From contig CAYTES010000001.1 of NCBI GenBank assembly GCA_964436935.1, forward strand, positions 1 through 64,000: DNA of 64,000 bases, read 5' to 3'. This document shows, one piece after another, positions 18,565 through 27,162 of the stretch. Made by a program: the position numbers and the translations under genes. Source of the stretch: CAYTES01 sp964436935 (GTDB lineage Bacteria > Patescibacteriota > Gracilibacteria > UBA1369 > UBA12473). Below the pieces are notes generated by a model, which saw nothing but the letters and a program-made list of their open reading frames with translations, was not told the DNA's origin and did not search any database. Numbering within the stretch: the stretch's first letter is position 1; each line of letters begins with the position of its first letter.

Positions 18565-19377
18565 TTAAACAATAGAAGATAGGAAACGTTTCGCCTCTTC
18601 CACTTCAAAAGAAGAAAAAGCCGTATCGGCATAATAATCTTTTCCCTCGGCAAACGGAACACCTTTTCCCAAAAGAGAGGGCAGGAAAACAAACGTGGGA
18701 CGACGATGATCTTCTTTAGCCTTCAACAGTGCAAATAAAATTTGCTCGTGATCCTGGCCATCCAACGCTTTAATGATCCTCCATCCAAATGCCTGGAACT
18801 TGTCCGCCACCGGTTGAAGTTTAGCAAGGCCAGTATGAACTCCAAGCGCGACCACATGACCCAATCGCTCATAGGCAATGTCCATGGCCGCTTCCCAAGT
18901 ACTTCCATTAATCAAATCATCGTCATCCAAAAGGACATAAACCAAATTTGATTTTTTATGGCTAAAAAGTTCGCGCGCCAATTCATGCGCGTGCCGAAGT
19001 CCTTCCCCTGAAGCTTGAATCGTCTTCTCCACTCCGGGAACTTCTGACGAAATTCCATTGGGCAATAGACCCCCAAACTGCCCAAAAGATTCCAGCAATC
19101 GCTCATCAAAAAAACGGGCCCTCGCCAAACACGCATAAAATGCCGTGACTACCTTGGGACAAGATAACAAAAGATAATCTCGCTGCTCCCAAAGGGGACG
19201 GGAGGAATCATAATTAAAAAGCGGCCGACGATTCAAATTCCCAAAATAAAGCACGGTCAAAAGATCCACATACGCCAGGGACCGACCGGTATATCCAAAT
19301 CCGGCACGATGAATCATCTCCAAAATCTGAAGTCGAAATCCATCAGCCAGAGAATTAAGCTCGGGAAGATTCATCAT
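18565..19377 (-). CDS. Degenerate transketolase N-terminal-domain-like protein
   Basis: About 270 residues from the ATG at 19377. It aligns with the TPP-binding N-terminal half of transketolase along most of its length (NGISSEVPGVEKTIQASGEGLRHA; then STWEAAMDIAYERLGHVV). Key residues are changed: the G-H-x-G/P segment is AGFGYTG, the K-G-H-A segment is CPKV, and the Mg/TPP motif GDGEL is DDDDL. No C-terminal half is present in the window. It may be a pseudoenzyme or a partner of a split transketolase encoded elsewhere. It overlaps the folK end by about 20 bases and sits near rpe, rpiB and prs. Confidence 0.75.
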   Translation of the reverse strand: MMNLPELNSLADGFRLQILEMIHRAGFGYTGRSLAYVDLLTVLYFGNLNRRPLFNYDSSRPLWEQRDYLLLSCPKVVTAFYACLARARFFDERLLESFGQFGGLLPNGISSEVPGVEKTIQASGEGLRHAHELARELFSHKKSNLVYVLLDDDDLINGSTWEAAMDIAYERLGHVVALGVHTGLAKLQPVADKFQAFGWRIIKALDGQDHEQILFALLKAKEDHRRPTFVFLPSLLGKGVPFAEGKDYYADTAFSSFEVEEAKRFLSSIV

Positions 19378-19885
19378 ACAAACGCACTGTATCAAGGGCA
19401 TCGCAACGATTCAATAGCTCGAAAAAAGAACATTTAAAAACCGGATGAATTCCCTCGGAAGCAATTTCACACAAAGGCATAAGATCATAGCGACGAGCAT
19501 AAAAACGAGGGTGGGGAAGTTCCAAGCTTTCGTCACGAAAAATCAAATGATCCATCATCAACACATCAATATCAATGATACGCGAGAAATAAGTGGGCTG
19601 ACCGATAAACGATTCTGTTTTACGCTCGCGGCCCAACCGTCGCTCAATGCTTTGCGTTATGGCTAAAACATCCTTGGGCAACTTATCCCATTCGCCCATG
19701 ACCACTTGATTTAAAAACCAAGGCACTTGACCGGCTTCGGGCGAAAAACCGACAGGCTCCGTTTCATAAACAGAAGAAGCTTTGATCAAGTTGAAATCAT
19801 GCTGCTGCAAATAAAAAATAGCATCTCGAAGGCAGCGAGAGCGATCTCCCAGATTGGAACCCAAACTCAAATAAACAGAAGCCAT
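19355..19885 (-). CDS. folK: 6-hydroxymethyl-7,8-dihydropterin pyrophosphokinase
   Basis: Transfers pyrophosphate from ATP to the pterin in folate synthesis, supplying the FolP substrate. The 176-residue protein begins with YLSLGSNLGDR, contains FSRIIDIDVLMMD (magnesium-binding D-x-D) and then LPHPRFYARRYDLMPLCEIA, the three hallmarks of HPPK. It is separated from the other folate genes (folP, pabB and pabC at 34.9-39.6 kb). Confidence 0.95.
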   Translation of the reverse strand: MASVYLSLGSNLGDRSRCLRDAIFYLQQHDFNLIKASSVYETEPVGFSPEAGQVPWFLNQVVMGEWDKLPKDVLAITQSIERRLGRERKTESFIGQPTYFSRIIDIDVLMMDHLIFRDESLELPHPRFYARRYDLMPLCEIASEGIHPVFKCSFFELLNRCDALDTVRLYDESSRA

Positions 19886-19950
19886 AAAATCAATTTATTG
19901 CCAAATCCATAATCTGTCGAATAAATGGCAACTATGATAGCCTTTCGAGC

Positions 19951-21339
19951 ATGCACCTGCTTTTTGTTAATCCTCCCAACAGTCCCTTTACAGAAAAAAG
20001 TCTTCTCATCGAGCCCGTCGATATTGTGGGATTGGCCTCGTACATGGAATCCATCGGACACACCATTACTCTGGTGGATATGGACGTAAAACAATTAAAA
20101 TCCGATCAACTTGAAAAATCAATTGATGCACTCAATCCCGACTGTGGAATTATTATTTTTGATTATCATATCCCCCTCCATACGAGCGAATGCCTCCCGG
20201 AAATTCAAGCCATTGCCAAAGCCTTCAAACGCAAAGGGAAAAAAGTAATCGTGGGAGGAAAATATGCCACCTACCATCCCGAATTTTTTCTATTTGAAGG
20301 TTCTCCCGTCGACATCACCGTATCTCATGAAATGGAAATGGGATTACAAAGTATACTTTCAAAGCCAAATTGGAATAACATCTCATTAAAAAATACGAAA
20401 GGGATTGCATTTTGGGATGGAAAGAAAATAGTACAGACGCCAAGGAACACGATGAAATTCGATTTAAATCTCTCGCCCGTCACAAATCGTAAAATACTAG
20501 AGCTGGAGGACTATATCGACGTTCGGACGATTCTCTCAAGCCGAGGATGCTTCATGAAATGCGACTTCTGTCACGTGCCTGGATTTTGGGGACAATGGAG
20601 AGCTCAATCCGCGGAAAAAGTGGTGGATGAAATCGAAAATTTGGCCCTCAATTACGGCGCTTACAAAATTTTATTTTTAGATGACAATGCAACGGCAAAC
20701 CCAAAAAGAATGCGCGACATTTCAAAATCCATCCTAAAACGAAATTTAAAAGTACGCCTGGGCTGCCTGGGAACGATTGCCTCGTTTGAAGCATCCACAA
20801 TGAAACTGATGTTTGAGGCCGGCTTCAGATGGATCCATTACGGGATAGAATCCGGTGACGACAGCATGCTCAAGGCCATCCATAAACGGACCAACCACGA
20901 AAAAATAAAAGACGTAATTCATCAAACAAAAAAAATGGGCTTCAGGGTACGAACCAGCTGGATACTGGATTTACCCCATACCACCGCCGAGACCCTACAA
21001 AACACCTACAACTTAATGATGTCACTTGAAAGCGATGAAATTCGCATTCACTATTTGGCGTTAAGAATGGGAAGTCACTACTACGAAAAATATGGAGAAA
21101 AACAACTCACGCAACAATACATTCACAAAGGACGGCCCAATGTTTTTTTAACCCAAGAGGATGTGGATTTGAATGCGTTTGAAAACAAATTGATTGAGCA
21201 ACTTCAATCCAAAAACTACACACTCGTTCGAAATGCAAAAGATTTTTCCAACCTGGATGAACTCAAGAAAAAAAATCCGAAAATGAAAATAGTTTCCACC
21301 TGCCCGCTTCGTTATGGAATTAACTGGGAAAACCAATGA
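19951..21339 (+). CDS. B12-binding-domain radical SAM protein
   Basis: A 462-residue enzyme. The first 140 residues form a Rossmann-like cobalamin-binding domain (FVNPPNS start, then VDIVGLASYMESIGHTITLVDMD), without the D-x-H-x-x-G base-on motif, as in BchE-like proteins. The radical SAM core has CFMKCDFC (C-x3-C-x2-C) near residue 200 and the glycine-rich GIESGDDSMLKAI strand. The substrate is unknown. It overlaps the next gene by four bases (ATGA), so it is translationally coupled to the kinase-like and second radical SAM genes. Confidence 0.9.
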   Translation: MHLLFVNPPNSPFTEKSLLIEPVDIVGLASYMESIGHTITLVDMDVKQLKSDQLEKSIDALNPDCGIIIFDYHIPLHTSECLPEIQAIAKAFKRKGKKVIVGGKYATYHPEFFLFEGSPVDITVSHEMEMGLQSILSKPNWNNISLKNTKGIAFWDGKKIVQTPRNTMKFDLNLSPVTNRKILELEDYIDVRTILSSRGCFMKCDFCHVPGFWGQWRAQSAEKVVDEIENLALNYGAYKILFLDDNATANPKRMRDISKSILKRNLKVRLGCLGTIASFEASTMKLMFEAGFRWIHYGIESGDDSMLKAIHKRTNHEKIKDVIHQTKKMGFRVRTSWILDLPHTTAETLQNTYNLMMSLESDEIRIHYLALRMGSHYYEKYGEKQLTQQYIHKGRPNVFLTQEDVDLNAFENKLIEQLQSKNYTLVRNAKDFSNLDELKKKNPKMKIVSTCPLRYGINWENQ

Positions 21340-22013
21340 CCTATTCACGCTATTGCCTTGGAGTCACGGGTGGAATCGCAACGGGAAAAAGCTCCGTTTG
21401 CGACTATTTTTTAAAGTTGACCAAAGAAAAAAAAGCACCCTGCCAAGTGATCTCGATTGACGAATTGAGACGCTTTATCCTCACACGATCCAAATCGATA
21501 AAAAATATTGAACTGAGAAAAAAGCTGTCACAAAAATTGAACCTAAAAGCAGGGGCACCCTTTTTTTATATTGGAGGAGAAGCACTCGGCAATCGAATTT
21601 TTTATGACGAAAAATCAATGGATCAGTATCGTTCACTCCTTTTACCTGAGCTTCACGATGTTTTGTCAAAAAAACTCAAAAAAGCAAAAAGCATGATCAT
21701 TATCGAATGGGCTTGTTTGATCGAAGACAATTTTCTCCCCTTAACAAGCCACCTCATTCTAACCCACTGTCCTCCCAAAGTGCAAAAAAAGAGACTCGCG
21801 ATGAATGCCGATATCTCCCTGGCTCAATTGAAGAAACGTCTCGCCGGTCAATCATCATTCATTTGGAAAAAATCGGCATTTAAAAAATATTGTGACAGCG
21901 TTCCAATAAAGGACCGACCTCAACTCTCTATCCTGGATACGAGCGTTCCGAACGAAAAATCTTATCAAAACCTTTTTAATTTGATTCTAAAAAACTCATA
22001 TCATGAGCTTTAA
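21336..22013 (+). CDS. Dephospho-CoA-kinase-like P-loop kinase
   Basis: A 225-residue protein with the N-terminal P-loop GVTGGIATGKSS, matching the CoaE form (G-x-TGGI-x-SGKS), followed by an ISIDELRR strand. The core LLPELHDVL and MIIIEWACLIEDNF segments correspond to the CoaE IHP and PLLFE regions but are divergent; the lid arginine context is changed to MNADIS. It could be the cell's CoaE or a specialised kinase of this cluster. It overlaps both neighbours (4 bases upstream, 11 downstream). Confidence 0.75.
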   Translation: MTYSRYCLGVTGGIATGKSSVCDYFLKLTKEKKAPCQVISIDELRRFILTRSKSIKNIELRKKLSQKLNLKAGAPFFYIGGEALGNRIFYDEKSMDQYRSLLLPELHDVLSKKLKKAKSMIIIEWACLIEDNFLPLTSHLILTHCPPKVQKKRLAMNADISLAQLKKRLAGQSSFIWKKSAFKKYCDSVPIKDRPQLSILDTSVPNEKSYQNLFNLILKNSYHEL

Positions 22014-23916
22014 AACAAAAAAATACTCCTTTTGTCTCTTCCGCATTCCAGAAAAAGGAGGGCGCATCATCTGGGAAATCACCAATACATGCAACTATTC
22101 CTGCTCCTATTGCATATTCAGTTCGGATTATCACCAAAAACCAAACGAATTGGGAACAGAAGAAGTAAAAAGGGTACTGAATGAACTATGGGAAGCCAAC
22201 TTCCGCTACATCAAATTCACCGGAGGTGAACCGTTCATGCGAAAAGACTTTCTCGATATTTTACAATACGCTTACGATAAAGGATTTGAGTTGGACATCT
22301 CGACCAATGCCTCATTCATCAACGAAGAAACACTCATCAAACTGAAAGAAATTAAAATCCCAATGGTTCACGTGAGTCTCGATGGCCCCAATACTGAGAC
22401 TCAAGAATTGGTGAGAGGAAAAGGCACGTTCAAACGAACGCTCGAAGGCATCGAAAAACTAACACGGGAAGGATTACACGTACGAATAGGAACCGTTATT
22501 TTCAAGGAAAATCAGGACCAATTGGAAGAAATAGCAAGATTGTGTTGTGCCCTCAATGCAAAAGAGCTCCTTTTTTCACGGATGGAGCCGGTAGGTCGAA
22601 TGCGCGGAGACGAAAGTCATGTCACCACCTATTCCAATGAAAAACTAATTGAAAAAATTGAATTTCTAGAAAAAAAATATGCTTCTCAGATTGAAATTCA
22701 ACACCGATTTTCAGAAAATTCACCGGCGGGCTGCGGACAATGCCCGGGTGGAGACAAATTTCTTTACATCGATCATAAAGGACGAGTTTCACCTTGCACG
22801 TGGGTGTCGGAATTCTTTCCTCAGTATGTGGACGAAAAAACGCTTCACAAAATGTCGCTTTCAAATCTATTGGAAGAAAAAGCCATGAAGCATTATAAAA
22901 AACTGACCGGAAATTTAAAAACGTTGGGATGCCCGGCAAAATTCCCTAAAGAAATAAAAAAAATAGAAGCGTTGGAAGGGATATTTAAAGACATGGAAAA
23001 CACGGTAAAAAACGGCCCGCGTTTTTCAAAATATTCAGCACTTTATGCGTTCACCACAGAAAATATTGCCGACTACTACACGCATTTAGACTTTGAAAAT
23101 AAGGATATTTTAATGATTGGCGGCTCGGGAGATCATTTGGTCAACGCCTATCTATTGGGAGCAAAATCCATAGTATGCTGCGACTCAAACCAATTGGCGG
23201 AATTTTATGTGAATCTCAAAATTGAAGCTCTAAAAAAATTGAACTTTAACGATTTTAAGAAATTCTTTTTACGGAATAATGAAGAAAAAAGTAACGTATT
23301 TTCCTATACCATTTATAAGGAATTAAGAAGCGACCTAACCGCATCCAGTCGGTATTTCTTTGATCATATTTATAAAAAATTCAACTTTGACGGCCAAAAA
23401 ATAAGAGAATCTTATCTCTTCAACAACAAATATGACCTGTCGATAAAAAAAATAAGATACAACCTCTATTTAAAAAACGAAAAAAGATACCAAAAAACAC
23501 AAAAAATGCTCCTCGATAAAAAAATGGAATGGATAGCCCATCCCATCGAATCAGTGGTACAAAACAGACTGATGCTTTTAAAGGATCGTCAATTCGATAT
23601 CATCCTGCTCTCGAATATTGCCGATTATAGCTCCGCTCATGATCCACAAGGAGATTACCTCACCGAGTTTAAGAAAAAAATCATCGATCCCCTCTCTCAA
23701 AGACTTAAACCTAAGGGAATACTGGCACTGGCCTATCTCTACAAAACCGATTTCACCTCATCACGACTCCATTCGGGATTATATCGCTCCGCCATCGATA
23801 ATCCCTTGGAGCGCAAGCGTGTGTTTAAAGCGTCAACCTCCGATACATATAAAGAAATGACATTCAAAAGTGCCATTCGAGGAAAAGACAGCCTCTTCTG
23901 CCTCATTAAAAATTGA
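22003..23916 (+). CDS. Radical SAM/SPASM-like enzyme fused to a DUF3419 (BtaA-like) domain
   Basis: A 637-residue two-part protein. Residues 1-330 are a radical SAM domain with CNYSCSYC (C-x3-C-x2-C), the FTGGEPFMRKD motif and a C-terminal cysteine set (CGQCPGG, SPCTW, LGCPAKF) like SPASM/twitch auxiliary clusters. Residues about 340-637 resemble DUF3419/BtaA: ILMIGGSGDHLVNAYLLGA and IVCCDSNQLAEFYVNLKIEA for SAM binding, a helical insert, then FDIILLSNIADY. BtaA transfers the 3-amino-3-carboxypropyl group from SAM. I know of no characterised enzyme with this fusion. The domain assignment of the second half is by pattern only. Confidence 0.8.
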   Translation: MSFKTKKYSFCLFRIPEKGGRIIWEITNTCNYSCSYCIFSSDYHQKPNELGTEEVKRVLNELWEANFRYIKFTGGEPFMRKDFLDILQYAYDKGFELDISTNASFINEETLIKLKEIKIPMVHVSLDGPNTETQELVRGKGTFKRTLEGIEKLTREGLHVRIGTVIFKENQDQLEEIARLCCALNAKELLFSRMEPVGRMRGDESHVTTYSNEKLIEKIEFLEKKYASQIEIQHRFSENSPAGCGQCPGGDKFLYIDHKGRVSPCTWVSEFFPQYVDEKTLHKMSLSNLLEEKAMKHYKKLTGNLKTLGCPAKFPKEIKKIEALEGIFKDMENTVKNGPRFSKYSALYAFTTENIADYYTHLDFENKDILMIGGSGDHLVNAYLLGAKSIVCCDSNQLAEFYVNLKIEALKKLNFNDFKKFFLRNNEEKSNVFSYTIYKELRSDLTASSRYFFDHIYKKFNFDGQKIRESYLFNNKYDLSIKKIRYNLYLKNEKRYQKTQKMLLDKKMEWIAHPIESVVQNRLMLLKDRQFDIILLSNIADYSSAHDPQGDYLTEFKKKIIDPLSQRLKPKGILALAYLYKTDFTSSRLHSGLYRSAIDNPLERKRVFKASTSDTYKEMTFKSAIRGKDSLFCLIKN

Positions 23917-23920
23917 ATCC

Positions 23921-24610
23921 ATGAGCCTCTCGGGGAAATCGCCTTTTTACTTCGAAAATACAGAGCTCTACAAACGTTTTTCCGAAACGGAAGATTTTCA
24001 GGGAAAAATCGTAAGCCTCCTCGGTCCGATACTCAAAGACAAAGTCGTATTGGATGTGGGGTGCGGATCGGGAAAATACTTGAAGCTTTTTGCTCCTTAC
24101 GCAAAAAAAATGATAGGAATCGACCACTCTCCTTATCAGATCGAACACGCCAAAAAACAAACAAAAAATCTAAAAAATACTCAGGCAATGGAGGAAAAAG
24201 CCGAGGCATTACCTTTTGCTGAAAAAGAATTTGATATTATTTTTGCGTCGTGGGTCTTGGGAACCATTCCTCAAAAAAGAGTCCAAAAAAAAGCAGTACT
24301 GGAGATGAAACGTGTGTTAAAAAAAGGAGGCACCCTTTTGCTAGTCGAAAACGATTCAAAAGGTAGTTTTGAGTGGATTCGGGGACGCGCCACGAATGGC
24401 TCGGGACCAACTAATGACTACAACCGTTGGCTCATCGAAAAAAATGATTTCGTCATCCACAAAAAAATGAAAACCTGCTTTCAATTTGAATCGCTCAAAG
24501 AAGCCAAGCGGGTTTTCGGGGGAATTTGGGGAGATTCAGCGGCAAAAAAAATAAAAAAATCGCACATAGCGCATGACCTTATCATTTTAAAATACGTAAA
24601 AATTGACTGA
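23921..24610 (+). CDS. Class I SAM-dependent methyltransferase
   Basis: A 229-residue protein from the ATG at 23921, four bases after the preceding stop. Motif I is VVLDVGCGSGKYLKLF, followed by an acidic residue in IGIDHSPYQIEHA and FDIIFASWVLGTIP; the post-motif MKRVLKKGGTLLLVE is typical of UbiE/COQ5-like small-molecule methyltransferases. It ends the radical SAM cluster and probably modifies the same product. The acceptor is unknown. Confidence 0.9.
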   Translation: MSLSGKSPFYFENTELYKRFSETEDFQGKIVSLLGPILKDKVVLDVGCGSGKYLKLFAPYAKKMIGIDHSPYQIEHAKKQTKNLKNTQAMEEKAEALPFAEKEFDIIFASWVLGTIPQKRVQKKAVLEMKRVLKKGGTLLLVENDSKGSFEWIRGRATNGSGPTNDYNRWLIEKNDFVIHKKMKTCFQFESLKEAKRVFGGIWGDSAAKKIKKSHIAHDLIILKYVKID

Positions 24611-24631
24611 GTAAGAGATAAGGAGTATAAT
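24603..24631 (+). promoter_or_regulatory. Consensus-like sigma70 promoter
   Basis: TTGACT (24603-24608), a 17-base spacer and a perfect TATAAT (24626-24631) lie 29 bases before the ATG of the four-repeat protein. The -35 box overlaps the stop codon of the preceding methyltransferase gene. It separates the repeat/ATP-grasp operon from the radical SAM cluster. Confidence 0.7.
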
Positions 24632-24660
24632 TATACGATTAAAATTAAAAACAAAAACTC

Positions 24661-26127
24661 ATGTCTATGGATTCAAAAAAAGAATACACGGAAGAAGACC
24701 GTAAATTCTGGAGGGAAACCGTACTCCCCTCATTGGATCAGCTCGAATCCCGCTACAAAGACAATGAACAATTTGCCTTATTGAACATGGCGATTCGAAA
24801 TCGCCAATTCTTACGAATTTCGGATTTCAATTTAATGGTCGATGGCGTGTCGCTACGCATCAGTCCGGAAGAAACGAAAGCAAGCATTCAGGCGAAACTT
24901 CACGACTTTTTGGATCAACTTTCCGAACAAGAAACGGACGAAGAACGCTACACGGACGAAGACCGTGCATTTTGGAGAGAAAAAGTAATCCCCACGCTAG
25001 ACGCACTACGTCCAACCTATCAAAGAGATCCGGGGTTTAAATTGCTCAGCATGATGATTGAAAAACGCATGCTAACGTCCAGTGCCGCAGAATCCGGATT
25101 GGATATGACGATAGCCGGAATACGATTAAAAATAGGAGCAAAAACCAAAAAAGTAGATATTCAAAAAAAATTGGATGAAACGTTGCAAGCGTTACGAAGA
25201 AAAGAATCAAAAACCATCGAAACTTCCATGCAACAAGCCACGGGAGTGATGACCGGTCAATTGAAACGAAACTGGTCCGGAGAACAACGAGACTATAAAG
25301 AAGTGCAAGAAAAATACCCTTTCCGTTACACGAGCACCGATAAACTATTTTGGAATGAAGTCGTTATTCCAAATATCAAATCCCTCTCAGAATCGGAAAG
25401 CCTTAAACGGGATACTGGATTCCAAAAGTTATCAAAAGCCGTACAGGAAGCTCAATTTTTAAAAACTCCCGTATGGAATCTGGACATTGAAGGAATCAAA
25501 CTGGAAGTGGAGGCAACGGATGATCAGGATACTCGACAGAAAAAATTGGGAAATTTCCTGAACAAGCTTCAAGAAGCCACCTACACTCCTGAAGACCAAT
25601 CCTTTTGGCGAGGAATCGTTATTCCTGCACTCAAAGACCTCAATGAGGTTTATGGAGAAAGCAGAGAAATGAAACTGCTCACCATGACGATTGAAAAACG
25701 TCTTTTTCTCAAAGCGAGAGGAACGGGATTAGATATTCAAATCGCCGACAATCGACTGTACATTAGCTCCTCGGACTCAAAACAAGAGGCTCAAAAAAAA
25801 CTGGGAGAGTTCATAAAGCAACTCAAAGCGAAAGCCGGAATCGATAGTGTGCAACGACAGGTTCAGCTTCGCATCAAACATCTGGAAGAACAACTCCAGC
25901 AAGCCGAAAGACAACTTCAAGAAAGAGAAGCCCGAATCCAAGGTTCGGTGAGAGAAATCGGTCAACTCAAACAAGAAGTAACCCAACAAAAACAAAGAGC
26001 GGATCGAGCCGGACAAGAGGCAAAAGATGCAAAATCCGAAGCGGACCGACTCCGGCAACAACAGGGATCAAGCAGTTATCGTCAGCAAGGTTATTCCCGG
26101 AGCGGGTATGGCGCCAGTGGAGAATAA
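24661..26127 (+). CDS. Hypothetical protein with four FW-motif repeats and a coiled coil
   Basis: A 488-residue protein that I do not recognise. Four repeats of about 80 residues start at positions 9, 97, 223 and 308, each opening with Y-T-x-x-D-x-x-FW-x-x-x-V-I/L-P, continuing through a helix with R/K-x-x-x-L and ending in a short strand pair and a helix (KLGNFLNKL, KLGEFIKQL). Residues 396-467 form a strong coiled coil rich in Gln, Glu and Arg. The last 20 residues are a Ser/Tyr/Gln/Gly tail. There is no signal peptide, so it is cytoplasmic. It is ten bases upstream of the ATP-grasp gene, in one operon. Confidence 0.8.
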   Translation: MSMDSKKEYTEEDRKFWRETVLPSLDQLESRYKDNEQFALLNMAIRNRQFLRISDFNLMVDGVSLRISPEETKASIQAKLHDFLDQLSEQETDEERYTDEDRAFWREKVIPTLDALRPTYQRDPGFKLLSMMIEKRMLTSSAAESGLDMTIAGIRLKIGAKTKKVDIQKKLDETLQALRRKESKTIETSMQQATGVMTGQLKRNWSGEQRDYKEVQEKYPFRYTSTDKLFWNEVVIPNIKSLSESESLKRDTGFQKLSKAVQEAQFLKTPVWNLDIEGIKLEVEATDDQDTRQKKLGNFLNKLQEATYTPEDQSFWRGIVIPALKDLNEVYGESREMKLLTMTIEKRLFLKARGTGLDIQIADNRLYISSSDSKQEAQKKLGEFIKQLKAKAGIDSVQRQVQLRIKHLEEQLQQAERQLQEREARIQGSVREIGQLKQEVTQQKQRADRAGQEAKDAKSEADRLRQQQGSSSYRQQGYSRSGYGASGE

Positions 26128-26136
26128 AGCCTACTT

Positions 26137-27162
26137 ATGAAAGAAATCGATTTAAAAAAACTTCACACCAATCAACGGCTTTTGGTGGAAGAACTTAAAA
26201 AAAGAGGTTGTGAAACATCAATCCTGGATGATGACATCGAACTTTTGGAAGTGACCTACGGGCAACACCATGAATTTCTACTCGATCGGTTTACGTCAAA
26301 AGTTCCACACACCTTAACCGCAATCACCCGAGACAAATACATGGCCAAATACCTTCTACGAAGGGCCGGGCTTCAAGTCCCGGAAGGCAAACTCTTTGAT
26401 GGAGACCAAATCGACGCAGGCATAACATTTGCACAGGAATTGGGATTTCCAGTAGTGATTAAACCAAACTGGGGCTCGCATGGAGACGACGTCTATAGTG
26501 GAATCGAATCCGAGGACGAACTCAATTATGCGATAAAACAAATGTTTCTCACGCGGGGGGAAGCAACGCCCTTTTTTATAGAAAAATATTTTGAGGGCAA
26601 AGAATATCGAATTTTCATTACGGGAAAAGGAGATTTTGCGGCCGTACATCGAGACCCCGCGCATGTCATTGGGGATGGGATTCAAACCATTGCCGAATTG
26701 ATTCAGGCGGAAAATGAACGACGCATGAATCCAAGAACCACCTGTTTATGCCCTATCGCATTCGATGAAATTGCAAAACAGTATTTGCAAAAAAACGGAT
26801 ACTCGGAAAACTTCATCCCCCAACCCTCCGAAAAAATTTACCTACGTTTAACCTCCAATGTGGCAAAAGGAGCCACCTGTGAGGATGCCACGGATAAACT
26901 CCATCCTTCCGTCATAGAATTGGCTCAAAAAGCACTCCACGTTTTCAAAGGATTACCTTATGCAGGGGTGGATTTTCTAACAACCGACATAACGCGTTCA
27001 CAAGAAAAAAACACGTATAGAATTCTGGAAATCAACCCCAATCCGGGATTTGCAATGCACATGAAACCGGGGAATGGCACACCAAGAAATGTAGCCTCCT
27101 TTGTCGCGGATCTCTATTTCCCCGAAACTCACCAGTCGTTGCGAAGCTCCATCGTGGAATAA
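26137..27162 (+). CDS. ATP-grasp ligase, cyanophycin synthetase/GshAB-like
   Basis: A 341-residue ATP-grasp enzyme, which would join a carboxylate to an amine or thiol with ATP. The pre-ATP lobe has ITRDKYMAKYLLRRAGLQVPEG and GFPVVIKPNWGSHGDDVY; the RDPAHVIGDGIQTIAELI block is shared with the ATP-grasp domains of CphA and bifunctional glutathione synthetase. The metal-binding end is YRILEINPNPGFAMH. It lacks the Mur-ligase half of CphA. The substrate is unknown. Its 3' end overlaps the convergent CinA-like gene by 34 bases. Confidence 0.85.
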   Translation: MKEIDLKKLHTNQRLLVEELKKRGCETSILDDDIELLEVTYGQHHEFLLDRFTSKVPHTLTAITRDKYMAKYLLRRAGLQVPEGKLFDGDQIDAGITFAQELGFPVVIKPNWGSHGDDVYSGIESEDELNYAIKQMFLTRGEATPFFIEKYFEGKEYRIFITGKGDFAAVHRDPAHVIGDGIQTIAELIQAENERRMNPRTTCLCPIAFDEIAKQYLQKNGYSENFIPQPSEKIYLRLTSNVAKGATCEDATDKLHPSVIELAQKALHVFKGLPYAGVDFLTTDITRSQEKNTYRILEINPNPGFAMHMKPGNGTPRNVASFVADLYFPETHQSLRSSIVE

